NCBI GenBank assembly: GCA_020744425.1
Contig: JAGMUV010000011.1
Span: 496,001 to 560,000, forward strand
DNA from: Dactylonectria macrodidyma
Taxonomy: Eukaryota > Ascomycota > Sordariomycetes > Hypocreales > Nectriaceae
Length of the DNA: 64,000 nt
Direction of reading: 5' to 3'
The position numbers and the translations under genes are program-made. How positions within the stretch are numbered: position 1 is the stretch's first letter; each line of letters opens with the position of its first letter. The notes beneath the pieces were generated by a model. The model ran no database searches. It saw only the letters and a list, made by a program, of their open reading frames with translations, and was not told the DNA's origin. Positions 1 through 10,907 of this stretch are shown here, piece after piece.

Positions 1-3000
1 CGTGTGACACCACTTTTTGTATCCTGTGATCTATCATCTGTGTACCACACAACCATGTTCCAGGCTTTCCCCAGAACCCCAGATGAACCCCGCGAAGCCA
101 TACGCATCACAGCAAGCCTAGCATATGCAGGAATGTAACCATGCAGACTTTCGTAGAGTCGTAGGCGCACGATCCCCTCTCATGCTGCACAATGCGGTGT
201 TAACATGAACCCGACACGGATCAATAACTGTCCCCTTACCCTTATCATTTTCCTTCACCAAATTTGTCATTTTTGGTCCGGGTACCCTCACTGCCGGATG
301 ATCGCTATCTTTCTTTGCTCCGCCGCCGGTACCAGCGCCGTCTTGACCCATTGGCTTATTGACGGAATCTGCCATCGCTGGACTAAAATACTGCTATTAG
401 AGATGCTCCCGGTGCAGAAGCCAGGAGGCGACCCAGGCTGCATCCAGGCTCCACGAGTCCGGCCCGAAACTTGGGCTTTTTTCCCTGCATCTCTGTCACC
501 CTCTGACATCCTCTGTTCCCCTCTGTTCCCCTCTGTTCCCCTCTCTGGTCCTGGCAGTACTGGGAGTAACCTCGTACGATTCCTGGGGGTCCAGATGTTG
601 GTACTATCCGTTGTGGCTTACGCGTTAGACCCTCGGCTTCACTCGTGGTTAGGGTAACAATGCCCATCTTGTATGCCTAGCTACTAACTAGAGCCTTGAG
701 TCCGCCGTTGTAGTCGTTGCTTGGGCTAGCCGTCGCTGCCGACCAAACTCGGATCTTTTGCTCCCGACCTTGTTTATCATCGACGACGTCTTACATCTAG
801 AGGCGATTCCTCATGGCCAAGTAGGGGTAAGGATAAGGCTGTATCATGTGGCAAGTTCGACACACTGAGCGCGCTGGTGGTGTTGGCCGTGACTCGTGCA
901 TTCCTTGCAGCATCTGATCGCCTAGATTATGACGACCCTTGGCCTTCGAAACTGGCGCTCGCTCTCTGGCGGCGCATACACACTGCCCACATCTAAGATT
1001 TCGGCCAACCCTCGGGCCAACGTTCACCGACATGGCCCAACATGATTTCTTGCGTAACGCTTATTCACTAAGTTGGTTTCGATTCAAATGCTTTTGTGGG
1101 CGGATGACGTGGAGACGAATGGAGACAGATGGGACAGATGCAAATCTGACGTCTAATGAGCAAGCATCTCCTGCCTACAACGGCCTGAGCGACGCCAGCG
1201 CATAGACGACGGCTGAATTACTCCACGATTCATTGCGTTACGTAGGGGATCGTTGCATGGTGCTGGTGCTGTGCTGGGTTGCTGGGCCGAGTCATTCTGC
1301 TTACACCTCGAGATTCGAGGTTTGAATACGGGGTGGTGATTATTGATATCATGGGTAGCCCTGCGAGGATGGATTTGATGCTGGGATGTGGTCATGGTGT
1401 TTGATCGACGATTTGTCCACAGCATCCCCTGCAAATCAGAAACTTAAATGCGTGGGACCTGAATGGCTGCGACTCCTGAGCTTCTGAAAGACCTTTTTGC
1501 AGCGTGCATTGCAAGCGGCATTAGGCCGGGTGGCGGCCGATGGCACAACGCCTAAGCAGCAGCTAAAAGGGCGCCAGTCCGAGCACAAAATGGTACCTCT
1601 AACACCTCTTAGTGGTTGTTGGTACGAGCATCTCAAGCCTCCTTTCGCAAGCCCTATTTTGCAAGCATCTTTTTGTCTTGTTTTTGTAAGCGTCGCCCAA
1701 CAGATCTTGTTCTCTTTCATTCTCGGTCCAAGAGATGCTAATAAACACGGAGATTTGTTGGATACATGCGTGCATAGTAGTATGTATGCATGTACGAGCG
1801 AAGTATTATTCGTAGTATACCTTATGTCCTCCGTGCAACCGCAAGACAAGCGTTGTAAGCAATGCGTCATCGCATTGGCTTCGCGGAAATACCCCCTTTT
1901 GTAGCACACACTTGTTTCAACACTTGCTTGACAATGCAACCGCCCGTCTAACCCGCCGTTTCGTCCTCTCAGCCACGTGTATCTAGTCTCGAGCTTCACG
2001 CCATGCCTTCCGCCTTGCGCCTTGCGGCTGATCCCACGTGTGATTCACGCACTGACTCGGAGAACATTGGTTCAGCACTAAACCATCATCGCCTTAAGGG
2101 GCCCGCCGGCACGCTGCTCACAAGCTCCGGTCTGAAGGAGTGTCGCAGTCGGTCAGGAGTGATCCGGCTTACGATCATCCACGCCGTCAGGACTATTCAC
2201 GCCTCCGGCCCTATGTTAGAGGCATCGGTGCAGCCTCGACGATGAACCACCATGCTTAGACCATCATGTACTACGTGGTACAACACTAGAGGGCTTCTAG
2301 TTCGCAGTCGAGGATGGACGCTATTTACCAAAGGAGAGGGTGTCGCGACGCCAGCTCGTGGCTAGTGACATTCTTCCCGTCCGCCCGGTGAGCGTTTACC
2401 GTTTGCCCGGGTCACTTGATTACTTCGGAGCCCTTTCCCGTTTGGTGGTTAGGAAACGAGAAAACTCTGCCTTGCCTTTTCCGGGCCATGTAATGGGTGA
2501 TCTCCAAGGCATCCCAAGAACCTCAACGCAATACGAAGTACTATGTAAGAGCCTTGATACGATCTGTATCCCCTGCATATGTTAGTGAGTCAAGAGCCAA
2601 GAGACTAATGTTAGTAGATGAGCCAGCCGAAAGAATTCTCCATTGGGCGTAAACGACTTTAACGACCAATAAGACCCCTAATCACCAATAGTTCGCATTG
2701 GGAAAATTGTGCGGCTAATTTAGCATAACCACTTTTCCCAACAGCACTCAATACCAAGTGGAACTTCAACAAGGAGGCTAGACTCAGTGTGTTTGTTCAT
2801 TTCGCCTTATCTTTAGGGGCGGTTTGAGGCATCCAGATTTGCTTGGCGAGATACACTCATGCCGACGACATGTCGGCAGACGTGTAGCATATTGAGATCA
2901 TCGGATGGGACCGCTCGAATTCAACTTGCAAAGATATTGGAGCCTTGGAAGGCACCATCTTATCGCGTCATAACTAAGCGAAACGCATCATCAGTAATTT

Positions 3001-3305
3001 CTCGAACGAAGTGTAGATTGACCTCATGAGCTGTGTTGCTCCCGCTCCATGGGCAGCGAATAGCTAGAGTAGTACACATACCGAGCAGATTACTTTACAC
3101 CATTGCCGTTCATCATCAATCATCGCCAATAGAAAGCGCGCATATGGTGATAGAAGCAGCTGCGGCAATGTCTTTTTGAACGCAACATCTATGACTATAG
3201 TCGTAGTAGATGGCCACATTCGCGATGATTGTCCGCAAACGATAACCGCGCTCAGTCCGAGCCGGCTCTAGATGGCGAATAACGTCGTCGCAATCACACC
3301 AATCA
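1..3305. other. Gene-free stretch, left edge
   Basis: I see no supportable gene. Open frames here are short, overlap on both strands and show no recognisable motif, signal peptide or plausible splice series. A small tandem decamer lies at 511-540. From about 2.6 kb the sequence becomes visibly more A/T-rich and frames become very short, as in decayed or mutated repeat DNA, but I recognise no transposon family. Confidence 0.6.
511..540. repeat. Tandem decamer x3
   Basis: Three perfect head-to-tail copies of CTCTGTTCCC, preceded by a diverged copy at 501-510. This is a simple slippage array in a pyrimidine-rich stretch with no gene assigned to it. Confidence 0.9.
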
Positions 3306-3394
3306 GGGCGAATGGTTTAGTGGTATAATACTCCCTTAGCATAATTCGTCTGAATATCTGGGAGTGGTCCAGGGTTCGATTCCCTGTTCGTCCA
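3306..3394 (+). tRNA. tRNA-Ala (anticodon AGC) with 17-nt intron
   Basis: The acceptor stem pairs 3306-3312 (GGGCGAA) with 3387-3393 (TTCGTCC), followed by A73 at 3394. The third pair is G3.U70, the alanine identity element. The anticodon stem is CTCCC (3331-3335) with GGGAG (3360-3364), and the loop reads TTAGCA-intron-T, giving anticodon AGC at 3338-3340. The intron is 3342-3358, at the canonical position after base 37. The T arm (3370-3386) is perfect, with loop TTCGATT. The D arm (3313-3330) has only three pairs and resembles Glu/Pro-type D arms more than a usual Ala arm. A T5 stretch at 3428-3432 could terminate RNA polymerase III. Functional status is likely but not certain because of the weak D stem. 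Confidence 0.8.
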
Positions 3395-4610
3395 ACGCAG
3401 GTGGTTTGATTCCACTAACATACCTTCTTTTTGTCATTTTCAACCTCAGTCTTTTTGCTGTACTTGAGCACTGCTCATTATCGCTCATCTTCGGTGTTCC
3501 GGCAAACAGGTCCCGTTGAAGCTGAGAGAGAGATACGTCACCATGGAGGTACAGTAAAAAAAATGTGGTTCTAAGACGCATCCTGACCTTGTCCTGGCTG
3601 GCAACTGGCCTAATTTTTCTTGGAAGTAGGAAGTTTGCTCTTTCGTAAAAATTCCTACGCGACGTCGTGGCTAACTTTTGGGCTTGAATGCTCTACGAAA
3701 AACTCATTTGCATTGAGGAATGCGCACAATGCCGTCTACCTTGGTAGATCTATTGAGAAGCTACAGAAGTACTTGGTTGCTGCCGGGAAGTTTCGGGAGC
3801 GAAATCAGACGGATCGTGGCGTCTTTTACATCCGTCGTCTCCTCAAGTTACCACTTTGTGGCCCAAGGTTGGTCTGCGTGACGACGGTTTTGCTGGTTGT
3901 CCGATTGAGATGAACATTCAAGTTGTCACTCTAAGTTTCTGATAGTCCTGGGTCGGTGATCTATTCTTTAACTTCCGAGGTTCAGAGATGGGACTTATGG
4001 ACGCCGTGCTGCACGATGTAGCACTATAGTCTTAAGGCTTTGATTCCGCATTTGTCCGTCATCCATCTGTGGTCGACATCGGGATATTTAATTCGGTTGC
4101 AAGTCCCGGATCAATGCACTCCTCGGAGACCGTAAACTAGAGTGATTTCAGGGTCAGCTTGATAAGAATATGCACGAGGTGTATGGCAATAGAGGCGGAT
4201 TTAGACTGAATATGCATTGCCAGGCATTGGCCTGTATTTACATCTAAGATGTACGGGTGCTTTGACCCTCACACAATGCTAAATGTAGCAGCGGTAGGGT
4301 TTATGCTTTCGAGGGAAAGATCAATTCTTCCAAGGGTCTGTTGAAGCCCAGTGTGACTTCGACGACAATGAAGACAAAGTGTTGCGGTTCACGTTACACC
4401 ACGGTACTGCCAGGCAGTTGCTGGTGATCCTCTACTAAAGGTAAGACGAGATCATGCACATTGCAGTGAGTTTTATCGCTGTTGGAGACAATCATGAGAG
4501 AGATCTGTACTCAGAGTGGTTTAGCAACAGGTTTTGGCTTGCTAGCATTTATAATGATTAATTCTGAGCCCCGTCGTCATCAACCGAGCGCAACGACTCA
4601 TCATCGGTAT
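3395..4610. other. Gene-free spacer between two tRNA genes
   Basis: Apart from the T5 pol III terminator candidate at 3428-3432 I see nothing coding. Frames are short and unrecognised. The sequence looks A/T-rich and degraded like its surroundings. Confidence 0.55.
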
Positions 4611-4696
4611 TCCGATATGGTGTAGTGGACTATCATTCCGCGTTTTCATCCTGAAAATGTGCCGCGGCGACCGGGGTTCGATTCCCCGTATCGGAG
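4611..4696 (+). tRNA. tRNA-Glu (anticodon UUC) with 13-nt intron
   Basis: The acceptor stem TCCGATA (4611-4617) pairs perfectly with TATCGGA (4689-4695), with discriminator G at 4696. The anticodon stem is CCGCG (4638-4642) with CGCGG (4663-4667). The loop reads TT-TTC-A, then the intron 4649-4661, then C, so the anticodon is TTC (4645-4647). The T arm 4672-4688 has stem CGGGG/CCCCG and loop TTCGATT. Acceptor and T-arm sequences match the well-conserved fungal tRNA-Glu. A T5 run at 4714-4718 is a plausible pol III terminator. Confidence 0.92.
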
Positions 4697-7064
4697 ACGT
4701 TATTAGCTCGTTCTTTTTGACTTTTTGCCAGTTTAGCAGGTACATTGTTAGTTGAGTCGGGGACAGAACTCTTGGTGTTGTGAATCTCCCTTGTGGTAGT
4801 CGGTACTGGCTGCACAACCCGATGTGGGTCGGGCACCAGGAGTGTCATTTTTTGTTCTCAGACGACTCGTGAATTCTACTATCAAGGTATGGGATTCATA
4901 CTTCGGGTAGGCAGACGTCATAAACTACAACGAAGAGAATATCATTGCACAAGAAAGTGTTCATTGATAACGTCTAATGTGTCGGACACTACTTAAACTG
5001 CTTCCAGTGGGTGACCTTCTGGAGCATATGTCGTATCATGCACACGAAACCGCGAGCTATGTCTTCCAACCGGCGACTGTGTGCCTCCCCATCTAAGCAC
5101 GGCTCGAGTCTGCTAATTTATCGGCTTGTTTTGATGATTTCCTCGAATGAACTCAACTTTTGTATTGGCTCACCTCCGCATTCGTCTTTCCGACCAAGAC
5201 ATTCGTCTCACTATTTATCGAAGACTGGTCTCTAATCCTATGAGTGTTTGTCCGACTACTTGTACCTCTTACTAGTGAGATCGTTATGAGTGCGTGTATT
5301 TTCCAGGCGCCAATTCTAGATCCAACGGGCGTCGCTATAAGCCATTGGTGCGCGAGATAGCGGAAGGATTTGGATTGAATTTGAACGCTTCACTCCAGGA
5401 TATTCCAGTAAATGTCGTAAGCAGCGACAAGAGTCCAAGGCTGATGACAGTGTGGTCTTCTAGACGGAGCGCATGTCTGCCGCCTGCCTGATCGAACACT
5501 CTGGACCGTGGGGATAAAGTTACCAGGTTTCGCCTAGGTCTCTTGAGTGACTTTCGTAAATGTAGCCCACGTATCCCGACCCAACGTGATGACCCAGAAA
5601 TTCACGATAGCTGAGAGACGGCTCTTGATTTTTCAATATTGACATCATGTCCAGGTGTAAGAACTATGATGTGGGATACAGGCGGGCACTTGCCCCAACA
5701 TGGAGAGAGAATTCAGGCTCCAGTGAATCAACACATGACACAAGGAGGCGATCCGAGGGCTTGAACGTGAAACCAGAGAAGGGTTTGAGTCGTCACTTCC
5801 GTCAATACTGTTTGACATTTGACAAACATGAAAATGGAATTGATAGCTCGCCTCTATGCGACTCGGAATGGACGATGTGTTGCTAGTTGTGAGTAATCTA
5901 ATAGAAAAGCAAAGACACACGATGTCTTAAACGCACGGTTCTCCACGTCATTTCCATCGCTACATCATTGGCGATTTGCTTCCTGTAGGCCATCTGAACG
6001 GTGTTGAGACCAATGTCAAATCTACAGCCCCCTCACGCTATTCACACGATTTCTCCGAGGATCGGTCTGCGAGCTGTTGGCGAGCATTGACTATTTTGTT
6101 TTGTTCCACCGCGTGAATTTTTGCAAGTCTCAATACTTGAAGCGTACGTATCAGCACACTCAGCAATGGGATTATATGTCCCAGTTGGGGGTTGATTGAG
6201 GACTAGTGATCCACCATCGCTACAAGTTGTCAAGCACTGAAACTGCCGGTATATGTCAAGATGACTAGGCGACTGAGTCGTTTGGAGACGTGTGCCAACG
6301 GCTTTTCTCACGATATCTGGTTCAAAATATATCTCATGGTGTGCGTTTCTGTATACAAGGGGCTAACGTGATGATTCGGGAACAGAGTTCATTACTTTCC
6401 ATCGCACACGGGATCAAGAACGCTGGCAAACTACAGAGAGGGGTGGTATTAAATCTCTATTCCCGTGCGGCCGATGGTTACACCGAGAGGTATTGGTCGC
6501 GATATCTTCACATGGCTAGCTCGGAGCGCCATGATTGCCTATCTTCAATAGCATATGCATCCCGTCGGCATTGCCCATCGCCCCTTGCCCAATGATAGAG
6601 AGCAAGCTCCTTTGATCGACCCAATGGCGGCAAAGACATAGCGAACCTCGCCATGATCCCCTTTGCCAAGTGTCTAAACCGGGAAACCGTATATGGTCAT
6701 CCTTACGCCATGCAGTCGCAACTCTCTTCGATACACACAAGTCAGCAAAAAGTAGACTCCACCAAAGTCAAAGACGGCCCATTGTTCCACGCACAGTCTC
6801 CGAATCCGACAAGAGATCGTCGCTGTCAGATCGCACAAGTGCCCGGATCGTGCGTCAGGGCATGGAACTTTCCGTTTGGCTCGCCATCCGCCGCACCTCG
6901 CGCCGACGGTTAGTCTTACAAGCGTGCAAAACCTTGTCGGGCGATTCGAGTCTGCCTATGCTCACTTCAACCTTCGAGAACAAGACGCACGACCAACGCC
7001 TTGGGATGGAAGTGAATGGGAAACTGAACGATGACAACGAGGCGGCTGTCGGTTGTCCAACATG
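4697..7064. other. Gene-free stretch
   Basis: No gene can be supported. T5 at 4714-4718 probably ends the tRNA-Glu transcript. Frames of up to about 140 codons near 6.7-7.1 kb overlap on both strands and carry no motif. From about 6.6 kb base composition returns to that of the gene regions, and the end of this stretch is the promoter of the secreted-protein gene. Confidence 0.55.
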
Positions 7065-7072
7065 TATAAAAG
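7065..7072 (+). promoter_or_regulatory. TATA box of the small secreted protein gene
   Basis: TATAAAAG lies 196 bp upstream of the start codon at 7268, a spacing that allows a leader of about 160-170 nt. It is a full consensus match, uncommon among the housekeeping genes of this window, and typical of inducible genes. No transcript evidence. Confidence 0.5.
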
Positions 7073-7267
7073 CCCAGCGATGCAGCCGAATGCGGGCTGT
7101 TTGATGCCTTACTTGACACTTCAAAATCACAACACTTATTGCTTTCTCAGACTTGATACTGTCCCCGTTGCTGTAAAGTAATCTTTTCGTATTACACGCA
7201 ATCACAAAATCCCAAAGCTTCTTGGACACGAAACGACCTGACCGGGTTGCCTAAACCACCCACAAAG

Positions 7268-7829
7268 ATGCTGTGTTCCAATATTATCTGGTGCTTCACC
7301 TTGTTGGTCTGTGTCGTTGCCACGGTTAGTTACCCGCCGTTCTCGCCTCCTGGGACACGCAACTGACGTCTGATCACAGAGCCTCGCAATGCCTACAACC
7401 AAGCATCAGGATACGCCTCCAAGACACCAGCCAGGCTCATTGGCTGATGTTCTCGATGCCATTGTCAAAGACTCACATGGCTCTCTCCACCTCACATCTG
7501 ACGGCACGCTGCGCAGCTTCGCCGGCGACAACTCCGTCATCGACTCCCGCCCCGTCGACGTCTCAACGCTTCACGGGCTCGGGCCCGAAGCGCCGACAAA
7601 CGGGCGCCGCACTCCGTCGACAATGGCCGTGCCGCCGCAAAACATCGAACTTGAGGGTGTGATGAAAAGTCTCAGCCCGCGAAGCATCGAAGCAGCGCAG
7701 GTCGAGCCGGAGATCCTAGGCGCGTGCAGCCCGCCTCATGCGTGCCGTAACAGTACGAGCTGCGGCGACGGCTGCGGTTCGTGTACGTACCTTGGATTCC
7801 TACCCTTTGGGCTGTGCCTAGCCGGGTGA
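7268..7829 (+). CDS. Small secreted cysteine-rich protein (candidate effector)
   Basis: Two exons, 7268-7324 and 7380-7829, are joined across a 55-bp intron (donor GTTAGT, acceptor CACAG) and give 168 residues. Exon 1 encodes a charge-poor, strongly hydrophobic leader; with the first codons of exon 2 it forms a signal peptide of about 22 residues ending S-L-A. The mature protein is Ser/Pro-rich with one dibasic RR near residue 95. All six mature cysteines sit in the last 35 residues (C135, C141, C147, C151, C154, C165), spaced C-x5-C-x5-C-x3-C-x2-C-x10-C, and one N-S-T sequon lies between them. Such a tail suggests a small disulphide-stabilised fold. No family is recognised and no function can be assigned; small size, secretion and a TATA promoter in a gene-poor region fit an effector-like or species-restricted protein. 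The gene is invisible as one open frame because the signal peptide is in a separate exon. Confidence 0.72.
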
Positions 7830-9464
7830 AATGCGTCTGCTCGTGCGGTGTCAATGGGTTCTGTCATATCATGGTGGCAGGGATCATTTCATCCGGGATT
7901 CCCCAGATAGGTAGGCAGAGTCGACGGGCACCGCCTAGAGTCGGAGGGAGACGACGCAGTGGGTGGAGGATTGTGAGTCAGGAGGGTGTTAGTTGGAGCA
8001 ACACAAGGTGGTGGAAACTGAAAGCCATTACTCGAGAGAGATGGCGTCCCATGCCTTCGGACTTTCGCTCTTTCGCTTTCCGAATTTAGACTGATTGGTG
8101 GAGTCTGGGCTTTTAGAGTGTGGACTTTCGGACTTTGGGATATTCGGGAATTGGCACCTATTTTCGGGAATTGAACGCTTGGATGGATGTATCTTCACCC
8201 TCCTCATCCCCTAGCAGGGCATCCACCAGACGCTGTAATCAGATCCATGCTCTTGAGCCATGCCTAACAAAGGCGCGCCCTCTAATGACTCGGTGATATG
8301 TTGCCATTCGCCCTTGTCCATTCGCCCTTGTCCCGTCGCAAGTACCTCCTACTAATTAGAACATGTAAGTCCTCCGCAGTCGGTGGCATCACCTGGACCG
8401 GCCGTGCTCCTCGCAGGTGGAACCCAAATAAAACTGGAGCAGGTGTTCGTCCGAACGAAGACCCAGGAAACATGTGAGCGAGTCTTCCCAATGTCCGATA
8501 GCGGAGACCGCCGGTCAACGACACCCCAGATGCATCATCAACCCAAACTGCATCCATCTTGGGGATAACAAACAGAGGGTCACCTACGAATTGGCCTACC
8601 ACACCACACCATCCTTTCCCCCTCCCCCGCCTCTTCCCCCTCACTCTCCCCCCCTCACTCGCTCTACCCACCCCGGATTCTCGCAAGCCCCAGATATTGC
8701 CCACCCCCCTCTTCATATGCGTCAAGAGAGCAAAGCCGCTTGTTGTTGACGGCTCCTTCTTCGTTAGCTGAAAAGATGGTGCGATGCAAGCCCGGCAGCT
8801 ATGGCCCTACCCTCGACGATGCAACCAACTCGCGCGAGGCACCTCGACGGGTTGAGACATGGCGCGCCGTAGTAGCCTCCGCGGAGTCCCTGTTTCGACT
8901 CTCGCTTGTTGATGAGCGATCCGGCCTAGGCTCGCCGAGCTCATCGTCACGTCACCTAGGCAAGCAGGGCACTGATCATGGGACACTTTGGGATGCTTGG
9001 TTGGTTTGATTTGCATTATTCATTTTTGTTTGTTTTTTATTGACTTTGTTTCTGGCTATCTGCAATTGTCCCCGAATTTTCGCTCTCGGCTTCTCTTGCC
9101 GGATCTGGGGGGTCTCTCTCATAGCTTGCTTTGCTTCACTCGCATCGCTTGTTGGGTATCCCTTGTCCCAGCCCAGCGTGCGGTTCTGTTTTGGTTCATT
9201 CCATACATGATTAACTCCCCCGTATTTTTTTATGCATCGTTTTCCCCAGATATGTCCTATAATTTCCCGTTCCTTTGTAATAGCAGAAAGATCGTCGTCT
9301 TTCAATCAACGCTGGTGGGGTATAATTGTGCAATCAAAATCAAAATCGCCTCGTTGTCTCATGCATGGTAAAAATATGGCAAAATGGGAATAGTAGAGGT
9401 AGAAGAGGAAGGAGGTTGTGGTGGGAATGGTGGTGGTGTGACGATAAGGCTAAGCACGGCAGCT
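7830..9464. other. Spacer with pyrimidine tract; probable 3' region of the arrestin gene
   Basis: No gene is supported. A long C/T-rich tract at 8612-8674 resembles leaders of fungal genes, but no plausible plus-strand coding exon follows it. A 14-bp near-tandem repeat lies at about 8304-8331. The T-rich part 9000-9400 probably holds the 3' untranslated region of the minus-strand arrestin gene. Confidence 0.5.
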
Positions 9465-10907
9465 TTATGCCGATGAGCGTCGAGGAAGTGCTCCGGGCTC
9501 TCGCTCAACGCTGACTCTGTGAGCATCGAGGGGCTCCAGGTTCTCGTACTCGATGGGGGGCTCCAGGGCTGGGTAAGCGGGGGGGCTAGGAGGGACGTCC
9601 TGGTAAACCGGAGGGGCCTCGTTGTCCCAGCTGACGCCCATTCCCGCGTGGTCAGTCATGACAACGCCGTAGTGCATGCGGAGGATGCGTCCAGTGCCGG
9701 TCTGGGTCGCCATGTGAGGCTTTCCTTCAGGCGCGTACTCTCGGGACACAACGAGCTCGATGAGGAGCGAGTGCGTAACCTCAGTGCCGTCCTTGGTCTT
9801 GGTGTCGCAGGCGTACTTGAGCTCGCGGGTGTGAGACTTGTACTGGTTGGCAAAGTACTCGAATTCCATCTCGACATTGCCATCGACGCCGGAAAAGTCT
9901 GACTTCCAGCCCTCGTGAAGGTGTTTCTCGCCTAGTAGACGGACCTCGGTGCGGGTCGCGCCCTTCTTCTCGGCATCAGTCGCGTTCGGGGCAGGCGAGT
10001 GTCGTCCACAGGCGGGGGCCACGGTCTTGATGGTCTCCTCGAGGCGCCAGGTGACCTTCTTGAGTCGCCAGAAGTCAATGGTCTTAGCCTTCTCGTTGCG
10101 AGTCACTAGGCCATCAAGACGGAGAGACACCTTGTTCGTGCCGGTAGGGTGGATGATGGAGCTGTAGTGGGCGCTGGCCTTGATGTTGGTCGGGGGGAAG
10201 ACGCGGACAGAGTGGTGGGGCAGATCGTACTCGGGGAGTGATCGCTTGACCGTCATCGTCTTCTCGAACCGGACGGGGGCGCAGGAGCCAGTGTGAGAGC
10301 ACGAGCTCTTGGTGACGAGGGCGTCGGCGTTGAACTCGTAACTGATGGCAACAAGAGGAGTGTCCATGGAGGCGGGCAGGTTGCCGCTCAAGAGAATGGA
10401 GAAGGGGAAGGCATGGCGGCCTCGTCGCAGAGCAGTGGGCTGGGCGATGAACTTCCAGCTTTGTAGCTCGGTGAACTGGTTTGAGCAGTCGGTGCAGTGG
10501 CCCTGGAAGGGACGCTTCTGGGTGGTGTGTAGGCGGAGAGCGGCAGTGAATGTGCCAACCTCCACAACGTCGTCACGGACGTCGAGGAACATCTGGCCGG
10601 TAATCAGAGCGCCGGTGCTCTCATCGGGGCTGCCGTGGAAGACAACGGGGGGGCTCTCGATGCTCCAGCCGAGGGAGACGGGGGAGGGTTGGTGGTCTTT
10701 GGAGGACTTGCCAAAGGGCAGGGAGATGCGGTGGTGTTTTCGCACCCCATCAGCAAGGTCGGGCATCTTTACTGACAGTGAATTGGGCTGATCCTCGCCA
10801 TCAGAGGTGTACGGGCTGGTGGTTCTGGATCTCGAGATGGCAACCTTCTTGATCTGAGCAATGTTGCCGGAGGATGTACGAAGAAAGTTGGCCACGCGGT
10901 GGGGCAT
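9465..10907 (-). CDS. LDB19: Alpha-arrestin, LDB19/Art1 type
   Basis: A single exon encodes 480 residues. The arrestin-N-like region spans about 80-200 and contains the family-typical segments around P86-P87-V88 and a CxxC-like H-C-T-D-C at 137-141. A second beta-sandwich region runs to about residue 415. The tail has two PPxY motifs, PPVY (432-435) and PPAY (442-445), which bind WW domains of the HECT ubiquitin ligase Rsp5/NEDD4. Known role of the family: adaptor that brings the ligase to plasma-membrane nutrient transporters so that they are ubiquitinated and endocytosed. The length is shorter than yeast Ldb19 (over 800 residues) but usual for filamentous fungi. The start at 10907 is the first ATG of the frame. 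It faces away from the long empty block to its right, which must hold its promoter. Confidence 0.88.
   Translation of the reverse strand: MPHRVANFLRTSSGNIAQIKKVAISRSRTTSPYTSDGEDQPNSLSVKMPDLADGVRKHHRISLPFGKSSKDHQPSPVSLGWSIESPPVVFHGSPDESTGALITGQMFLDVRDDVVEVGTFTAALRLHTTQKRPFQGHCTDCSNQFTELQSWKFIAQPTALRRGRHAFPFSILLSGNLPASMDTPLVAISYEFNADALVTKSSCSHTGSCAPVRFEKTMTVKRSLPEYDLPHHSVRVFPPTNIKASAHYSSIIHPTGTNKVSLRLDGLVTRNEKAKTIDFWRLKKVTWRLEETIKTVAPACGRHSPAPNATDAEKKGATRTEVRLLGEKHLHEGWKSDFSGVDGNVEMEFEYFANQYKSHTRELKYACDTKTKDGTEVTHSLLIELVVSREYAPEGKPHMATQTGTGRILRMHYGVVMTDHAGMGVSWDNEAPPVYQDVPPSPPAYPALEPPIEYENLEPLDAHRVSVEREPGALPRRSSA

Noticed and set aside
8282..8725. 147-codon minus-strand frame
   Set aside because: Gly/Arg-rich start is the antisense of the pyrimidine tract; not a believable protein.
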